64,000 nt of DNA from Actinomadura terrae (GCF_022751215.1 NZ_JAICDG010000001.1:620001-684000); one strand, 5' to 3'; shown: positions 23,816 through 32,594, counted from the first letter of the stretch. Program-made: numbers and translations. Notes: a model not told the origin generated them from the sequence alone.

Positions 23816-24405
23816 TGGCGCTCGCCGTCTGCGTGTTCTGCGCCTCCAGCAGCAAGATCGACAAGGGGTATCTGGAGCTGGCCGAGCGGGTCGGCGCCGA
23901 GCTGGCCCGGCGCGGGCACAGCCTGGTCAGCGGCGGCGCCCAGGTGTCGTGCATGGGCGCCGTCGCCCGCGCCGCGCGGGCCGGCGGCGCCACGACCGTC
24001 GGGGTGATCCCCGAGGGCCTGGTCAAGGTGGAGATCTCCGACGAGGAGAACGACGAGCTGGTCGTCACCCCCGACATGCGCGCCCGCAAGGGCGAGATGG
24101 ACCGGCGCAGCGACGCGTTCCTCGTCCTGCCCGGCGGGATCGGCACGCTGGAGGAGCTGTTCGAGATCTGGACGGCCCGCACGCTCGGCATGCACGACAA
24201 GCCCGTCGTCATCCTCGACCCGACCGGCGTCTACGAGCCGCTGCGCGCGCTGATGACCGGGCTCGTCGAGCAGGGGTTCGCCCGCGCGAAGGTCTTCGAC
24301 GCCGTCGGCTGGACGGCCTCGGTGGACGAGGCGTTCGACCTGCTGGAGCGCTCCCAGCCGCGCATCGAGGCGACCCCGGAGGACTACGCCGAGGCCGAGC
24401 TCTGA
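23815..24405 (+). CDS. LOG-family nucleoside-monophosphate phosphoribohydrolase (short form)
   Basis: 196 residues, ATG at 23815 sharing its A with the previous TGA. Compact LOG: VCVFCASSSKIDKGY, LVSGGAQVSCMGAVARAA, MRARKGEMDRRSDAF and PGGIGTLEELFEIW. The GGxGTxxE active-site motif is intact. Coupled tandem LOG genes of different length suggest related but distinct substrates or a heteromer. The position matches Rv1205 of M. tuberculosis. Confidence 0.9.
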   Translation: MALAVCVFCASSSKIDKGYLELAERVGAELARRGHSLVSGGAQVSCMGAVARAARAGGATTVGVIPEGLVKVEISDEENDELVVTPDMRARKGEMDRRSDAFLVLPGGIGTLEELFEIWTARTLGMHDKPVVILDPTGVYEPLRALMTGLVEQGFARAKVFDAVGWTASVDEAFDLLERSQPRIEATPEDYAEAEL

Positions 24406-24571
24406 CCCGGGGCGTTCCGGCGGGGTGGATTCCGCGTGTGCGCCCGCGGCGACCGTCCGTGCGCGAGCGCGCGCCGGACGGCGCCGGGGCCGCCTTCGGG
24501 ACGTCCCAAAGCGGGCCCAATGCGGGACCAAAGCAAGATTGCCCTGGGGGTTTGCCGTTCGTCGGGCGCTC

Positions 24572-24593
24572 GTTCACCCCCGGTTCAGAGGCG
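24572..24593 (+). promoter_or_regulatory. PHO box (PhoP-binding direct repeat)
   Basis: GTTCACCCCCG (24572-24582) is followed directly by GTTCAGAGGCG (24583-24593). Two 11-base direct repeats starting GTTCA match the streptomycete PHO box unit. It lies 49 bases before the phoX ATG and predicts induction under phosphate limitation. Confidence 0.7.
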
Positions 24594-24641
24594 AGGACCA
24601 GGCTCCCGCGTGATCCCACCACGCGTTGTGAAGGAGTGCCC

Positions 24642-25958
24642 ATGTCCGTGTCCCGTCGCGGTGTGGTGAAGGGCGGCGCCGCAGGCGCGCTGTCCATCGC
24701 CCTGGCCGGAAGCCTCGACTCGCTCTTCCAGACCTCCGCGGGCGCCGATGTCGGCGAGGCCCACGGCTACGGCCCGCTGATCCCCGACCCGAAGGGCGTC
24801 CTGGACCTGCCCGAGGGCTTCTCGTACAAGACGCTGTCGGTGGAGGGCGAGCCCATCTCCGGGGGCGGCGTCGTCCCCGGCCACCACGACGGGACGGCGA
24901 CGTTCCCGGGCAGCAAGCCGGACCGCACCCGGCTCGTCCGCAACCACGAGCAAAGCAACAACGGCACCCGCGCCGTCGCCCGGCCCGAGTGGACCTACGA
25001 CCCGGCGGCCTGGGGCGGCACGTCCACGCTGGAGGTCGACCGCGAAGGGAACCTGCTCTCCCAGTACGTGAGCCTCGCCGGCACGTCCACCAACTGCGCC
25101 GGCGGCCGCACCCCCTGGGGCACCTGGCTCACCTGCGAGGAGACCGAGGGCTTCTCGGCCCAGACCAAGACCCACGGCTGGGTCTTCGAGGTCGACCCGC
25201 ACGGCCAGCGCACCAAGCCCGTCCCGCTGACGGGTCTCGGCCGGTTCGCGCACGAGGCCGTCGCCGTCGACCCGCACACGCTCACCGCCTACCTCACCGA
25301 GGACGCGGCGGGCCCGTTCGGCCTGTTCTACCGGTTCCGCCCCCGCGCGCACCGCGGCGACTACCACGCCTACCTCCAGGGCGGACGGCTTGAGGCGCTG
25401 AACGTGCGCGGCGTCCCGGACCTGTCGATCGTGCAGGAGCCCGGCACGAAGCTGCACGCCCGCTGGGTGAAGGTCCCCGACCCGTCGGCGAAGGAGACCT
25501 CCGTCCGCAAGCAGTTCGACACGATCACGCGCAGCCAGAAGCTCGAAGGCGCCTGGTGGGGCCACGGCAAGGTGTACTTCGTGTGCAGCTTCGCGCATAA
25601 GGCCAACGGGGCCGCCGCCGACCACGCCGGCCAGGTCTGGACCTACGACCCGAACAGCAACCAGATCGAGCTCCAGCTGATCTTCAAGCCGGGCGGCCGG
25701 TTCGACGGCCCGGACAACATCACGGTCTCGCCCTACGGCGGCGGCGTGATCCTGGCCGAGGACGGCGACGGCGAGCAGTACCTCGTCGGCACGACCAAGC
25801 AGAACAAGCCGTTCGCGATGGCCCGCAACGCCCTCAACGGCAGCGAGTTCACCGGCGTCACGTTCTCGCCCGACGGCCGCATCCTGTTCGCCAACCGCCA
25901 GTCCGACCCGGGCGCCACCTTCGCCATCACGGGCCCCTGGCACAAGCTGCGCGGCTGA
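24642..25958 (+). CDS. phoX: PhoX-family secreted alkaline phosphatase
   Basis: 438 residues, ATG at 24642 with AAGGAG upstream. A Tat signal (SRRGVVKGG, then a hydrophobic stretch to about residue 34) directs folded export. The DUF839/PhoX beta-propeller body shows VRNHEQSNNGTR, TSTNCAGGRTPWGTWLTCEE, RFAHEAVAVDP, GPDNITVSPYGGGVILAEDG and FSPDGRILFANRQ. PhoX enzymes release phosphate from phosphomonoesters using Ca and Fe. A PHO box upstream and a strong terminator downstream make it a self-contained phosphate-starvation gene. Confidence 0.92.
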   Translation: MSVSRRGVVKGGAAGALSIALAGSLDSLFQTSAGADVGEAHGYGPLIPDPKGVLDLPEGFSYKTLSVEGEPISGGGVVPGHHDGTATFPGSKPDRTRLVRNHEQSNNGTRAVARPEWTYDPAAWGGTSTLEVDREGNLLSQYVSLAGTSTNCAGGRTPWGTWLTCEETEGFSAQTKTHGWVFEVDPHGQRTKPVPLTGLGRFAHEAVAVDPHTLTAYLTEDAAGPFGLFYRFRPRAHRGDYHAYLQGGRLEALNVRGVPDLSIVQEPGTKLHARWVKVPDPSAKETSVRKQFDTITRSQKLEGAWWGHGKVYFVCSFAHKANGAAADHAGQVWTYDPNSNQIELQLIFKPGGRFDGPDNITVSPYGGGVILAEDGDGEQYLVGTTKQNKPFAMARNALNGSEFTGVTFSPDGRILFANRQSDPGATFAITGPWHKLRG

Positions 25959-25971
25959 GCACTCCGTAGCT

Positions 25972-26009
25972 CCCCGGTTTCCTGGGTCCGCTCCCCAGGA
26001 GAACCGGGG
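25972..26009. terminator. Strong hairpin terminator after phoX
   Basis: CCCCGGTTTCCTGGG (25972-25986), loop TCCGCT, and CCCAGGAGAACCGGGG (about 25994-26009) form a long stem with one bulge. It lies 13 bases after the phoX stop and before the end of a convergent minus-strand gene, so it may serve both directions. Confidence 0.75.
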
Positions 26010-26045
26010 GCCCGCGTGAGGCCGGGCGCGTCAGGCCAGGCCGTG

Positions 26046-26363
26046 TCAGGCCAGGCCGCGGCGGGTCGCGGCCGGGGGGCGGACGCCCTGGATGGAGGCG
26101 ACCATGTCGACGACCTGGCGCACGGCGTCCGCCTGCGGTCCGGGGACGCGGAACGCGCGCGCCCCGAGCCAGGCGTAGACCGACGCCGCCGCGAGCAGCG
26201 CCGGATCGGGCTCGGTCTCGTCCGACTCCAGCGTGACCAGCACCACACCGCCCGCCGCCGCGAGGTCCTCCACGCGCGCCGCCGAAGGCGCGGTTCCGGC
26301 GTCGACCGCGCCCTCCGGGACGTCGGCTCCGGCGGTCAGGACCCATCGCTCATGCAACCCCAT
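26046..26363 (-). CDS. Small protein resembling the C-terminus of dihydropteroate synthase
   Basis: 105 residues, ATG at 26363. Residues 50-85 (LLAAASVYAWLGARAFRVPG, then QVVDMVASI) resemble the last strand and helix of the dihydropteroate synthase barrel. The N-terminal half has no catalytic motif. In M. tuberculosis the gene at this place is folP2. It may be a shortened relic or a regulator-like relative of that enzyme. Not expected to make dihydropteroate. Divergent from the DivIVA-like gene. Confidence 0.6.
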   Translation of the reverse strand: MGLHERWVLTAGADVPEGAVDAGTAPSAARVEDLAAAGGVVLVTLESDETEPDPALLAAASVYAWLGARAFRVPGPQADAVRQVVDMVASIQGVRPPAATRRGLA

Positions 26364-26430
26364 GCCCCCAAGCGTGGCACGATCGGTCGTGCGTGGACGT
26401 TGAGAGACGTTGACAGATCGGAGCGCGAAC

Positions 26431-26859
26431 GTGGTTGTGGTGTTCGTCCTGGTCGGCGTCGCCGTGCTGGGCGCCGTCGTCGTCCTCGCCATGGGCAGGG
26501 GCGGCGAGCTGGCCGAGACCCATGCCGACCATCCGCCGCTCCCGCTGCCGGAGGGGCGCCACCTCACCGCGTCGGAGCTGGCCCACCTGCGGCTGCCGCG
26601 CGCGGCCTGGGGCTACCAGGTCACGGTGACCGACGAGGCGCTGCGCCGCCTCTCGGGCGCGCTGAACGAGCGCGACCTGCGCCTCGCGGTGCTGGAGCGG
26701 CAGCTCGACGACCTGCGCCGCCGGCTCGGCGAGCAGGAGCGGCCCGAGCGGATCGGCGCGCTGCACGGCATCCAGGAGCAGGTCGCCGCGAACAACGGCG
26801 CGCTGCGCGGGTCAGAGGACGGCGCGGGCGACGAGCCCGCCGGGGAGGACGGCTCGTGA
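26431..26859 (+). CDS. Membrane-anchored DivIVA-domain-like protein (Rv1209 type)
   Basis: 142 residues. GTG 26431 is chosen because GGAG sits seven bases upstream; a TTG at 26410 is also in frame. Residues 1-20 are a transmembrane helix (VVVVFVLVGVAVLGAVVVLA). A linker is followed by LTASELAHLRLPRAAWGYQV (DivIVA-like) and a coiled-coil stretch (LNERDLRLAVLERQLDDLRRR). It may organise envelope growth. GTGA coupling to the SRPBCC gene. Confidence 0.75.
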   Translation: MVVVFVLVGVAVLGAVVVLAMGRGGELAETHADHPPLPLPEGRHLTASELAHLRLPRAAWGYQVTVTDEALRRLSGALNERDLRLAVLERQLDDLRRRLGEQERPERIGALHGIQEQVAANNGALRGSEDGAGDEPAGEDGS

Positions 26860-27284
26860 GCGCGGTCGCCGTCCACGCCGAGGCGGTCTCCGGCGCCCCG
26901 CCCGAGCGCCTCTTCGACGTCCTGACCGACTGGCCGCGGCACGCCGAGTGGATGCCGTTCACCAGCGCCGAGGGCGGCCGCGAGGTCGGTGCCGAGCTGC
27001 GCGCCTTCACCGGCGTCGGCCGCGTCGGGTTCCTCGACACGATGGTGGTCACCGATTGGCGGCCGGGGCGGCGGGTGGCCGTCCGGCACACCGGGAAGGT
27101 CGTGCGCGGCGAGGCGTGGTTCGAGGTCGCCCCCTACGGGACGGGCAGCCGCGTCGTGTGGGCCGAGCGCGTCGACCTGCCGCTCGGGCCCGCCGGACGC
27201 GCGGGCTGGCTGGTGGCCGGGCCGGTCGTCCGGGCGTTCATGGGGCTCGGCCTGCGCCGGCTGGCCGCGCTCGCGGCGGCCTGA
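26856..27284 (+). CDS. SRPBCC-family lipid/polyketide-binding-like protein
   Basis: 142 residues, GTG at 26856 overlapping the previous stop. Helix-grip fold pattern: an N-terminal strand and APPERLFDVLTDWPRHAEWMPF, beta strands including FTGVGRVGFLDTMVVTDWRP, and a C-terminal helix (GPVVRAFMGLGLRRLAAL). Such START-like proteins bind hydrophobic ligands or catalyse cyclisation. Conserved neighbour of tag in actinobacteria; ligand unknown. Confidence 0.85.
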   Translation: MSAVAVHAEAVSGAPPERLFDVLTDWPRHAEWMPFTSAEGGREVGAELRAFTGVGRVGFLDTMVVTDWRPGRRVAVRHTGKVVRGEAWFEVAPYGTGSRVVWAERVDLPLGPAGRAGWLVAGPVVRAFMGLGLRRLAALAAA

Positions 27285-27332
27285 CCCGGCCCGATGGACG
27301 GTTTGTCGGTGGAGTGAGGTAGAACGTTTCGG

Positions 27333-27908
27333 ATGAGCACAGCGATCCGTGGCGAGGACGGGCTGGCGCGCTGCCCGTGGGGGCTGTCGGCGCCCGACTA
27401 CGTCGCCTACCACGACGAGGAGTGGGGCCGTCCCGTCCGCGACGACGCAGGCCTGTACGAGCGGCTGTGCCTGGAGGCGTTCCAGTCGGGCCTGTCCTGG
27501 CTGACGATCCTGCGCAAGCGCGAGGGGTTCCGCGCCGCCTTCCACGGGTTCGACCCGGAGAAGGTCGCGGCGTTCGACGACGCCGACGTCGCCCGGCTGA
27601 TGGGCGACGCGGGCATCGTCCGCAACCGCGCGAAGATCGACGCGGCGATCGGCAACGCCCGCGCCGCCCTCGACCTTCCCGGCGGCCTCGCCGCGACCGC
27701 CTGGCGTTACGCCGATCCCGACGCCCCCGCGCACGACGACATGGCCGACGTCCCCGCCTTCACGGAGGGGTCCAAGGCCCTCTCCAAGGAGCTCAAGCGG
27801 CACGGCTTCCGGTTCGTCGGCCCCACCACCGCCTACGCCCTGATGCAGGCGTGCGGCCTGGTCGACGACCACCTCACCGGCTGCCACCGGCGCGGCGCCT
27901 ACCGCTGA
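27333..27908 (+). CDS. tag: DNA-3-methyladenine glycosylase I
   Basis: 191 residues. Family motifs: LARCPWGLSAPDYVAYHDEE (zinc Cys and general features), FQSGLSWLTILRKREGFR, the helix-hairpin-helix region FDDADVARLMGDAGIVRNRA, and C-terminal GCHRRGAY supplying zinc His. It excises 3-methyladenine from alkylated DNA. The position between the SRPBCC gene and the ABC exporter follows the Rv1210 (tagA) neighbourhood. Abuts the convergent permease gene with no gap. Confidence 0.93.
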   Translation: MSTAIRGEDGLARCPWGLSAPDYVAYHDEEWGRPVRDDAGLYERLCLEAFQSGLSWLTILRKREGFRAAFHGFDPEKVAAFDDADVARLMGDAGIVRNRAKIDAAIGNARAALDLPGGLAATAWRYADPDAPAHDDMADVPAFTEGSKALSKELKRHGFRFVGPTTAYALMQACGLVDDHLTGCHRRGAYR

Positions 27909-30554
27909 TCACTCCGCCTTCGTCGCCTCCAGGACGGGAATCCCGGCGGCCCGGCGCGCGGGCAGCGCGGACGTGCCGAGCGTGATCGCGGCGGCCGCGC
28001 CGATGATCAGCACGTACAGCCACCAGGGCGCGGCCGGCGTCAGGAACGAGCTCTGTGTGGCCACGCCCATGAGCGCGACGGTCCCGAACGCGGTGCCGAG
28101 GCCGAGCAGGCCGCCCAGCAGCACGACGGTCGCGGCCTCCCACCGGACGATCGAGCGGACCTGCGCCATCGTCGCGCCGACCGCACCGAGCAGCCCGAAC
28201 TCGCGGGTGCGCTCGGCGACGCTCATCGACACCGTCGTCGCCATCCCGAACAGCGCGAGGACGAGCGCCATGCCGATGAAGCCGTAGATCACCCGCATGC
28301 CCTTGGTCATCGACTTCGACGCGGTCGTGACATATCCGGCCTTGTCCATGACCTGCACGCCGGGGACGGCGGCCACCGCCCGCCCGATCGCCTCGTCCGT
28401 CCCGCCCCGGACGAGGACGGCCTGGGTCGCCGCGTCCGGGTCGAGCCGGTCCATGGTCGCGGGGGAGACGAGCGCCTGGTCGGCGAACAGGTGCGAGGGG
28501 TCGTGATAGGCGCCCGCGACCTTCAGCGGCACCCGGCCGCGCGCGCCGCGCACGATGATCTGCTGCCCCTTCTTCAGGTGGTTCGCCTTCATCACGGTCG
28601 ACGTCAGCCCGACCTCGCCGGGGCCGAGCGCTCGCAGGTGCCCGCCCAGCCGGAGGACGGACGGCAGCGCCGCCTGGTCCGCGCCGGTCACGGTCAGGTA
28701 GACCGGCTCGGGTGCCTCCTCGGGGGAGGGCGGCCGGGGCGGCGGGCTGACGAGCTTGGCGTCGGTCACGGTCAGCGGCACGGCGTGCGTCACGCCGGGG
28801 GCCCGGGCGGCACGGTCCGCCACGTCCCGGGGGAGCGGGGCGGGGCCGTCGGCGGTCGTGCCGGTCGCGGCGACCGCGTGCCCGGCGACCATCACCTGCT
28901 TGCCCGCCTCCTCGAAGCGCGCGTCGGCCGACAGCACCATCAGCGCGGTCGAGGTGACGAGCGCAACGCCCAGCATGAGCGACGAGGCGGCGGAGGAGAC
29001 ACGGCGCGGGCTGCGGGTGATGGTGGCGCGGGCGAGCCGTCCGGCCTCGCCGCTGACCGCCATGCCGAGCCGTCCGACCAGGCCGCCGAGCGGGCCGACG
29101 AAGAACGGCGCGAGGACCGCGAGGCCCATCACCATCGTCATCGAGCCCAACAGGATCATCATGGCGATGCCGACGGTGCGGTCGGGGCCCTGCGGCTCCT
29201 CGGCCCGGACCGCGAACGTCAGCCCGTAGAACATCGCGGCGTGCGCGAGGATCACGAGGGCGCCGACGAGCCGGGGCCAGCGGCGCCCGCCGGTCTCGGT
29301 GGCCGTGGCGCGCAGCGCCTGCATCGGCGAGATCCCGGCGGCGCGGCGCGCGGCCCGCCAGGCGGCGAGCTGGGTGACGAGGATTCCGGCGGCGGCCGGG
29401 ACGGCGAGCGCGACCCAGCCGAACTGGGCGTCGGCGGCGCTGATGTCGAAGCCGTCCTGCGCGAACAGGTGCGTGAGCAGGCTCGACACCGGGTAGCCGA
29501 GCAGCACCCCGCCGGCCGAGGCGACCGCGCCGAGCACCAGCGCCTCGAACCGGATCAGCCGCTTGATCTGGCGCGGCGTCGCGCCGATCGCCCCGAGCAG
29601 CGCGAGCCGCCGGGTCCGCTGCCGGACGAGCGTGCCGAACGTGTTGGCCACCACGAACAGCCCGACGAACACCGCGACCGACGACAGCATGCCGATCGCG
29701 CCGCCGATCGAGACGCCGTTCGACTGGTTGTTGGCCGACTCCTCGTGGCGGATGGACGAAGCGGTCTGGACCGTGACAGGGCAGTTCCGGGGGGTGTGGG
29801 GGGTCGTCCCCCCACAGGGGGGCGCGTTCTTCTGGCCGTGGGCGGTGAGGGCGCGGGTCAGGTCGTCCCGCAGCTTGGCGGGCGCGACGCCCGGCGCCGC
29901 CTTCACCCACACGCTCTGCCAGGAGCCCGCGGGCAGCCCCGCCGCCTGCCGGACGGTCTCGGGCGTCGCCAGCACCAGGTCGCCGCTCGCGACGGCGCTG
30001 TGCCCCTGGACGGTCGCCACCCCGACGACCGTCATCCGGCGCGTCTCGCGCGGCAGCGCCAGCGTCGTCGGGTCGCCGGTGCGGAGCTTGCCCGCGCGGG
30101 CGATGTGCCGGGTGACCACGACCTCGCCCGGCGCGGCGGGCGCGCGGCCCGACTCCAGGTGATAGGCGGCGAGCCGGCCGTCGGACGGCCAGGGCCGCAG
30201 CCGCGTCCGCCCGCCCGCGGGCGCGACGACCGGCTTGCCGTCGCGGCCTCCCGCCTGCACCTCGACCATCGCGTCGCCGGAGACGGCGGCGACGCCGGGC
30301 ACCTTGGCGACGCGGTCCAGCGCGACCCGGCCGTCCGGCGTCGAGTAGACGTCGTCGGGGTCGGCCGACCCGCCCTGCACGAGGACGTCCGCCCGCGCGT
30401 ACTCGCTGGCGTCGCTGCCCGCGACCGCCTCCTGCGCGCGCAGCGTGAACTGGAGCGAGCCCGCGATCAGCCCGACCGAGAACATCGCCGCGAGCAGCGT
30501 GGCGATCAGGCGCATCCAGCCGTCGGCGAAGGAGCGCCGCGCGATGAGCCACAT
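27909..30554 (-). CDS. FtsX-like ABC transporter permease (two FtsX units)
   Basis: 881 residues, ATG at 30554, five bases after the ATPase gene stop. Domains in order: transmembrane helix at about 15-35, MacB-type extracytoplasmic domain, FtsX unit 1 at about 280-400 (VFVGLFVVANTFGTLVRQR), a second ectodomain, FtsX unit 2 at about 750-870 (LLGAVGATMAQVRSIVRWEA). Residues about 240-258 (KNAPPCGGTTPHTPRNCPV) are encoded by a GC-rich hairpin and look like an insertion. Probably mechanotransmission or lipoprotein/peptide export with the adjacent ATPase. Confidence 0.9.
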   Translation of the reverse strand: MWLIARRSFADGWMRLIATLLAAMFSVGLIAGSLQFTLRAQEAVAGSDASEYARADVLVQGGSADPDDVYSTPDGRVALDRVAKVPGVAAVSGDAMVEVQAGGRDGKPVVAPAGGRTRLRPWPSDGRLAAYHLESGRAPAAPGEVVVTRHIARAGKLRTGDPTTLALPRETRRMTVVGVATVQGHSAVASGDLVLATPETVRQAAGLPAGSWQSVWVKAAPGVAPAKLRDDLTRALTAHGQKNAPPCGGTTPHTPRNCPVTVQTASSIRHEESANNQSNGVSIGGAIGMLSSVAVFVGLFVVANTFGTLVRQRTRRLALLGAIGATPRQIKRLIRFEALVLGAVASAGGVLLGYPVSSLLTHLFAQDGFDISAADAQFGWVALAVPAAAGILVTQLAAWRAARRAAGISPMQALRATATETGGRRWPRLVGALVILAHAAMFYGLTFAVRAEEPQGPDRTVGIAMMILLGSMTMVMGLAVLAPFFVGPLGGLVGRLGMAVSGEAGRLARATITRSPRRVSSAASSLMLGVALVTSTALMVLSADARFEEAGKQVMVAGHAVAATGTTADGPAPLPRDVADRAARAPGVTHAVPLTVTDAKLVSPPPRPPSPEEAPEPVYLTVTGADQAALPSVLRLGGHLRALGPGEVGLTSTVMKANHLKKGQQIIVRGARGRVPLKVAGAYHDPSHLFADQALVSPATMDRLDPDAATQAVLVRGGTDEAIGRAVAAVPGVQVMDKAGYVTTASKSMTKGMRVIYGFIGMALVLALFGMATTVSMSVAERTREFGLLGAVGATMAQVRSIVRWEAATVVLLGGLLGLGTAFGTVALMGVATQSSFLTPAAPWWLYVLIIGAAAAITLGTSALPARRAAGIPVLEATKAE
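29795..29816. repeat. Perfect hairpin inside the permease gene
   Basis: TGTGGGGGG (29795-29803), loop TCGT, CCCCCCACA (29808-29816): a perfect 9-bp stem. It is read in frame within the permease and codes for a Cys/Pro/Thr-rich stretch unlike the flanking domain, consistent with insertion of a short palindromic element. Confidence 0.75.
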
Positions 30555-30559
30555 GCCGC

Positions 30560-31324
30560 TCAGCCCTCCATCCGGCGCATCACGGCGTGCACCGCGTCGA
30601 TCGTGGGCGCGGCCAGCTCGTGGACGATCGTCCCGTCGGCGAGGAACAGCACCCGGTCGGCGTGCGCGGCGGCGACCGGGTCGTGCGTGACCATGATCAC
30701 GGTCTGCCGGTAGTCGTCCACGGCCGTGCGCAGGAAGCCCAGCACCTCCGCACCCGAGCGGGAGTCGAGGTTGCCGGTCGGCTCGTCGGCGAACAGCACC
30801 TCGGGACGGGTGAGCAGCGCCCGCGCCACCGCGACCCGCTGCTGCTGGCCGCCCGACAGCTCGCTCGGCCGGTGCGACAGCCGCCCCCGCAGGCCGAGCG
30901 CGTCCACGATCGTGTCGAACCACAGCCGGTCCGCGCGCCGGTTGCCGAGCCGCCCGGTCAGCCGGATGTTCTCCTCCGCCGTCAGCATCGGCAGCAGGTT
31001 GAACGACTGGAACACGAACCCGAGCCGGTCGCGGCGCAGCTTGGTCAGCCGCGTCCGGGACAGGTCGGTGATCTCCACCTCGCCGATCCGGACCGACCCG
31101 GACGTCACCGTGTCGAGCCCGGCCAGGCAGTGCAGGAACGTCGACTTGCCCGACCCGGACGGCCCCATGATCGCGGTGAACTGGCCCCGGGCGAACACCG
31201 CCGAGACGCCGCGCAGCGCGGTCACGGCGCCCTCGCCCGTCCCGTAGGACTTCACGAGGTCGGTCGCGACGGCCACGGGGCCGCTGAGCTGCGCCGCGCG
31301 GGGTGCGGCGGTTGTCTGTGTCAT
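30560..31324 (-). CDS. ABC transporter ATP-binding protein (MacB/LolD type)
   Basis: 254 residues. Walker [10 protein letters not shown] (about 54-62), Q-loop [11 protein letters not shown], signature [10 protein letters not shown], Walker [14 protein letters not shown] and the H-loop VTHD. This subclass couples ATP hydrolysis to FtsX-type permeases. First gene of a two-gene operon with the permease. A gap of 109 bases upstream holds two hairpins that more likely terminate the preceding enoyl-CoA hydratase gene. Confidence 0.95.
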   Translation of the reverse strand: MTQTTAAPRAAQLSGPVAVATDLVKSYGTGEGAVTALRGVSAVFARGQFTAIMGPSGSGKSTFLHCLAGLDTVTSGSVRIGEVEITDLSRTRLTKLRRDRLGFVFQSFNLLPMLTAEENIRLTGRLGNRRADRLWFDTIVDALGLRGRLSHRPSELSGGQQQRVAVARALLTRPEVLFADEPTGNLDSRSGAEVLGFLRTAVDDYRQTVIMVTHDPVAAAHADRVLFLADGTIVHELAAPTIDAVHAVMRRMEG

Positions 31325-31382
31325 GCCTCAAGGCAACCGCGCGGGCACCCCCGCGCGCATTGGCGCGCACTCCAGAGTCCGA

Positions 31383-31432
31383 GGTGGGGACAGCCCCACC
31401 CCTGATTCGGGCTACCGGGCCCTCGGGCCCGG
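31383..31432. terminator. Two hairpins after the enoyl-CoA hydratase gene
   Basis: CCGGGCCCTCGGGCCCGG at 31415-31432 is an 8-bp stem with a 2-base loop, starting one base past the hydratase stop. GGTGGGG-ACAG-CCCCACC at 31383-31400 is a 7-bp stem. Together they probably terminate the minus-strand hydratase transcript before the ABC operon. Confidence 0.6.
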
Positions 31433-31433
31433 G

Positions 31434-32219
31434 CTACCGGCCCTCGAAGGTCGGCTGCCGCTTGTTCAGGAACGCCTCGGTCGCGTTGTGGTGGTCGGCG
31501 GTCCGCTCGCACCGGTCCTGGAGCTCGGCCTCCTTGTCCAGCGCGGACGCCAGGTCGGCGGAGGCCGCGTGGTCGAGCGCCTCCCGGACCGCCGCGTAGG
31601 ACGCCGTGGGACCGGCCGCCAGCCGCCGCGCCAGCTCCACCGCCGCCGGGGCCAGCTCGTCCGCCGGGACGACCCGGTTCACCAGCCCGATCTCCAGCGC
31701 CTGGGCCGCCTTCACGGGCTCGCCGAGCAGCAGCAGCTCGGCCGCCTTGGCGCGGCCGACGAGGCGTTGCAGCGTCCACGACATGCCGCTGTCGGGCGCC
31801 AGCCCGATCCCGGTGAACGCGGTCGCGAACCGCGCCGACTCCGACGCGACGATCAGGTCGGACGCGAACGCCAGCGACGCGCCCGCGCCCGCCGCGACGC
31901 CGTTCACCGCCGCGACCACCGGCTTGGCCATGCGGGTGAGCGTCAACACGATGGGGTTGTAATGGCGGCGGACGGTGCCGTCCAGGCCCTTGCCAGCGGC
32001 CAGGTTGTCGGCGTGCTCGCGCAGGTCCTGACCTGCGCAGAAGGCACGCCCCGCACCGGTGAGGATGACCGCGCGGGCGGCGGTGTCGGCGGCGGCGCGC
32101 TGGAGGGTCGCGAGCAGCGCCTCCTTCATCGGCGCGGTCAGCGCGTTCATCCCGTCCGGACGGTTGAGTGTGATAGTCGCCACACCCTCGGTGAGGTCGT
32201 ACAGCACGGTCTCCGGCAT
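31434..32219 (-). CDS. Enoyl-CoA hydratase/isomerase family protein
   Basis: 261 residues, ATG 32219 (MPETVLYDLTEGVATITLNR). Crotonase fold: the oxyanion-hole segments are GAGRAFCAGQDLREH and NGVAAGAGASLAFASDL. The acid residue at the usual second-Glu position is in FTGIGLAPDSGMSW, where Asp replaces Glu. That change is typical of PaaG-type isomerases, so the activity could be isomerisation and not hydration. Acts on a CoA thioester in beta-oxidation or aromatic degradation. Single-gene unit. Confidence 0.85.
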   Translation of the reverse strand: MPETVLYDLTEGVATITLNRPDGMNALTAPMKEALLATLQRAAADTAARAVILTGAGRAFCAGQDLREHADNLAAGKGLDGTVRRHYNPIVLTLTRMAKPVVAAVNGVAAGAGASLAFASDLIVASESARFATAFTGIGLAPDSGMSWTLQRLVGRAKAAELLLLGEPVKAAQALEIGLVNRVVPADELAPAAVELARRLAAGPTASYAAVREALDHAASADLASALDKEAELQDRCERTADHHNATEAFLNKRQPTFEGR

Positions 32220-32426
32220 CGTCGCCCTCCCATCCGATGCGCATCCTTTCACAGCCGCCACGAGCGCCCCAGGGGCCGCTCTGCCGATCTGGAGGCTGAT
32301 CGTTACCACTTCGCGCCCGGAAGACGAGATAATGGACCACTACTGATGACGCGAATGCGACCGGCGGCCCCGCGGCCAACGGTGCCCGAGGCCCCCAGCG
32401 GCCCTAGGCAGGAAGGGGATGCACGC

Positions 32427-32594
32427 ATGGCGGCGATGAAGCCGCGGACGGGAGACGGTCCGCTCGAAGTGACCAAGGAGGGGCGCGGAATCGTCATGCG
32501 GGTCCCGCTCGAGGGCGGCGGCCGCCTTGTGGTCGAGCTCTCCGCCGACGAGGCCAAGGAGCTCGGCGAGGCCCTCAAGGAAGTCGTGGGCTGA
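32427..32594 (+). CDS. DUF3117 protein
   Basis: 55 residues. ATG at 32427 with GGAAGGGG nine bases upstream. Sequence MAAMKPRTGDGPLEVTKEGR with the acidic C-terminal helix LSADEAKELGEALKEV is the whole DUF3117 family pattern. This tiny protein is almost invariant in actinobacteria (Rv1211 in M. tuberculosis) and of unknown function. It stands alone between the hydratase and pepA. Confidence 0.93.
   Translation: MAAMKPRTGDGPLEVTKEGRGIVMRVPLEGGGRLVVELSADEAKELGEALKEVVG

Noticed and set aside
27874..30552. 892-codon minus-strand frame overlapping the ABC permease
   Set aside because: Shadow frame, almost entirely Arg/Ala/Gly/Pro, with no helices; the permease frame has proper membrane segments.
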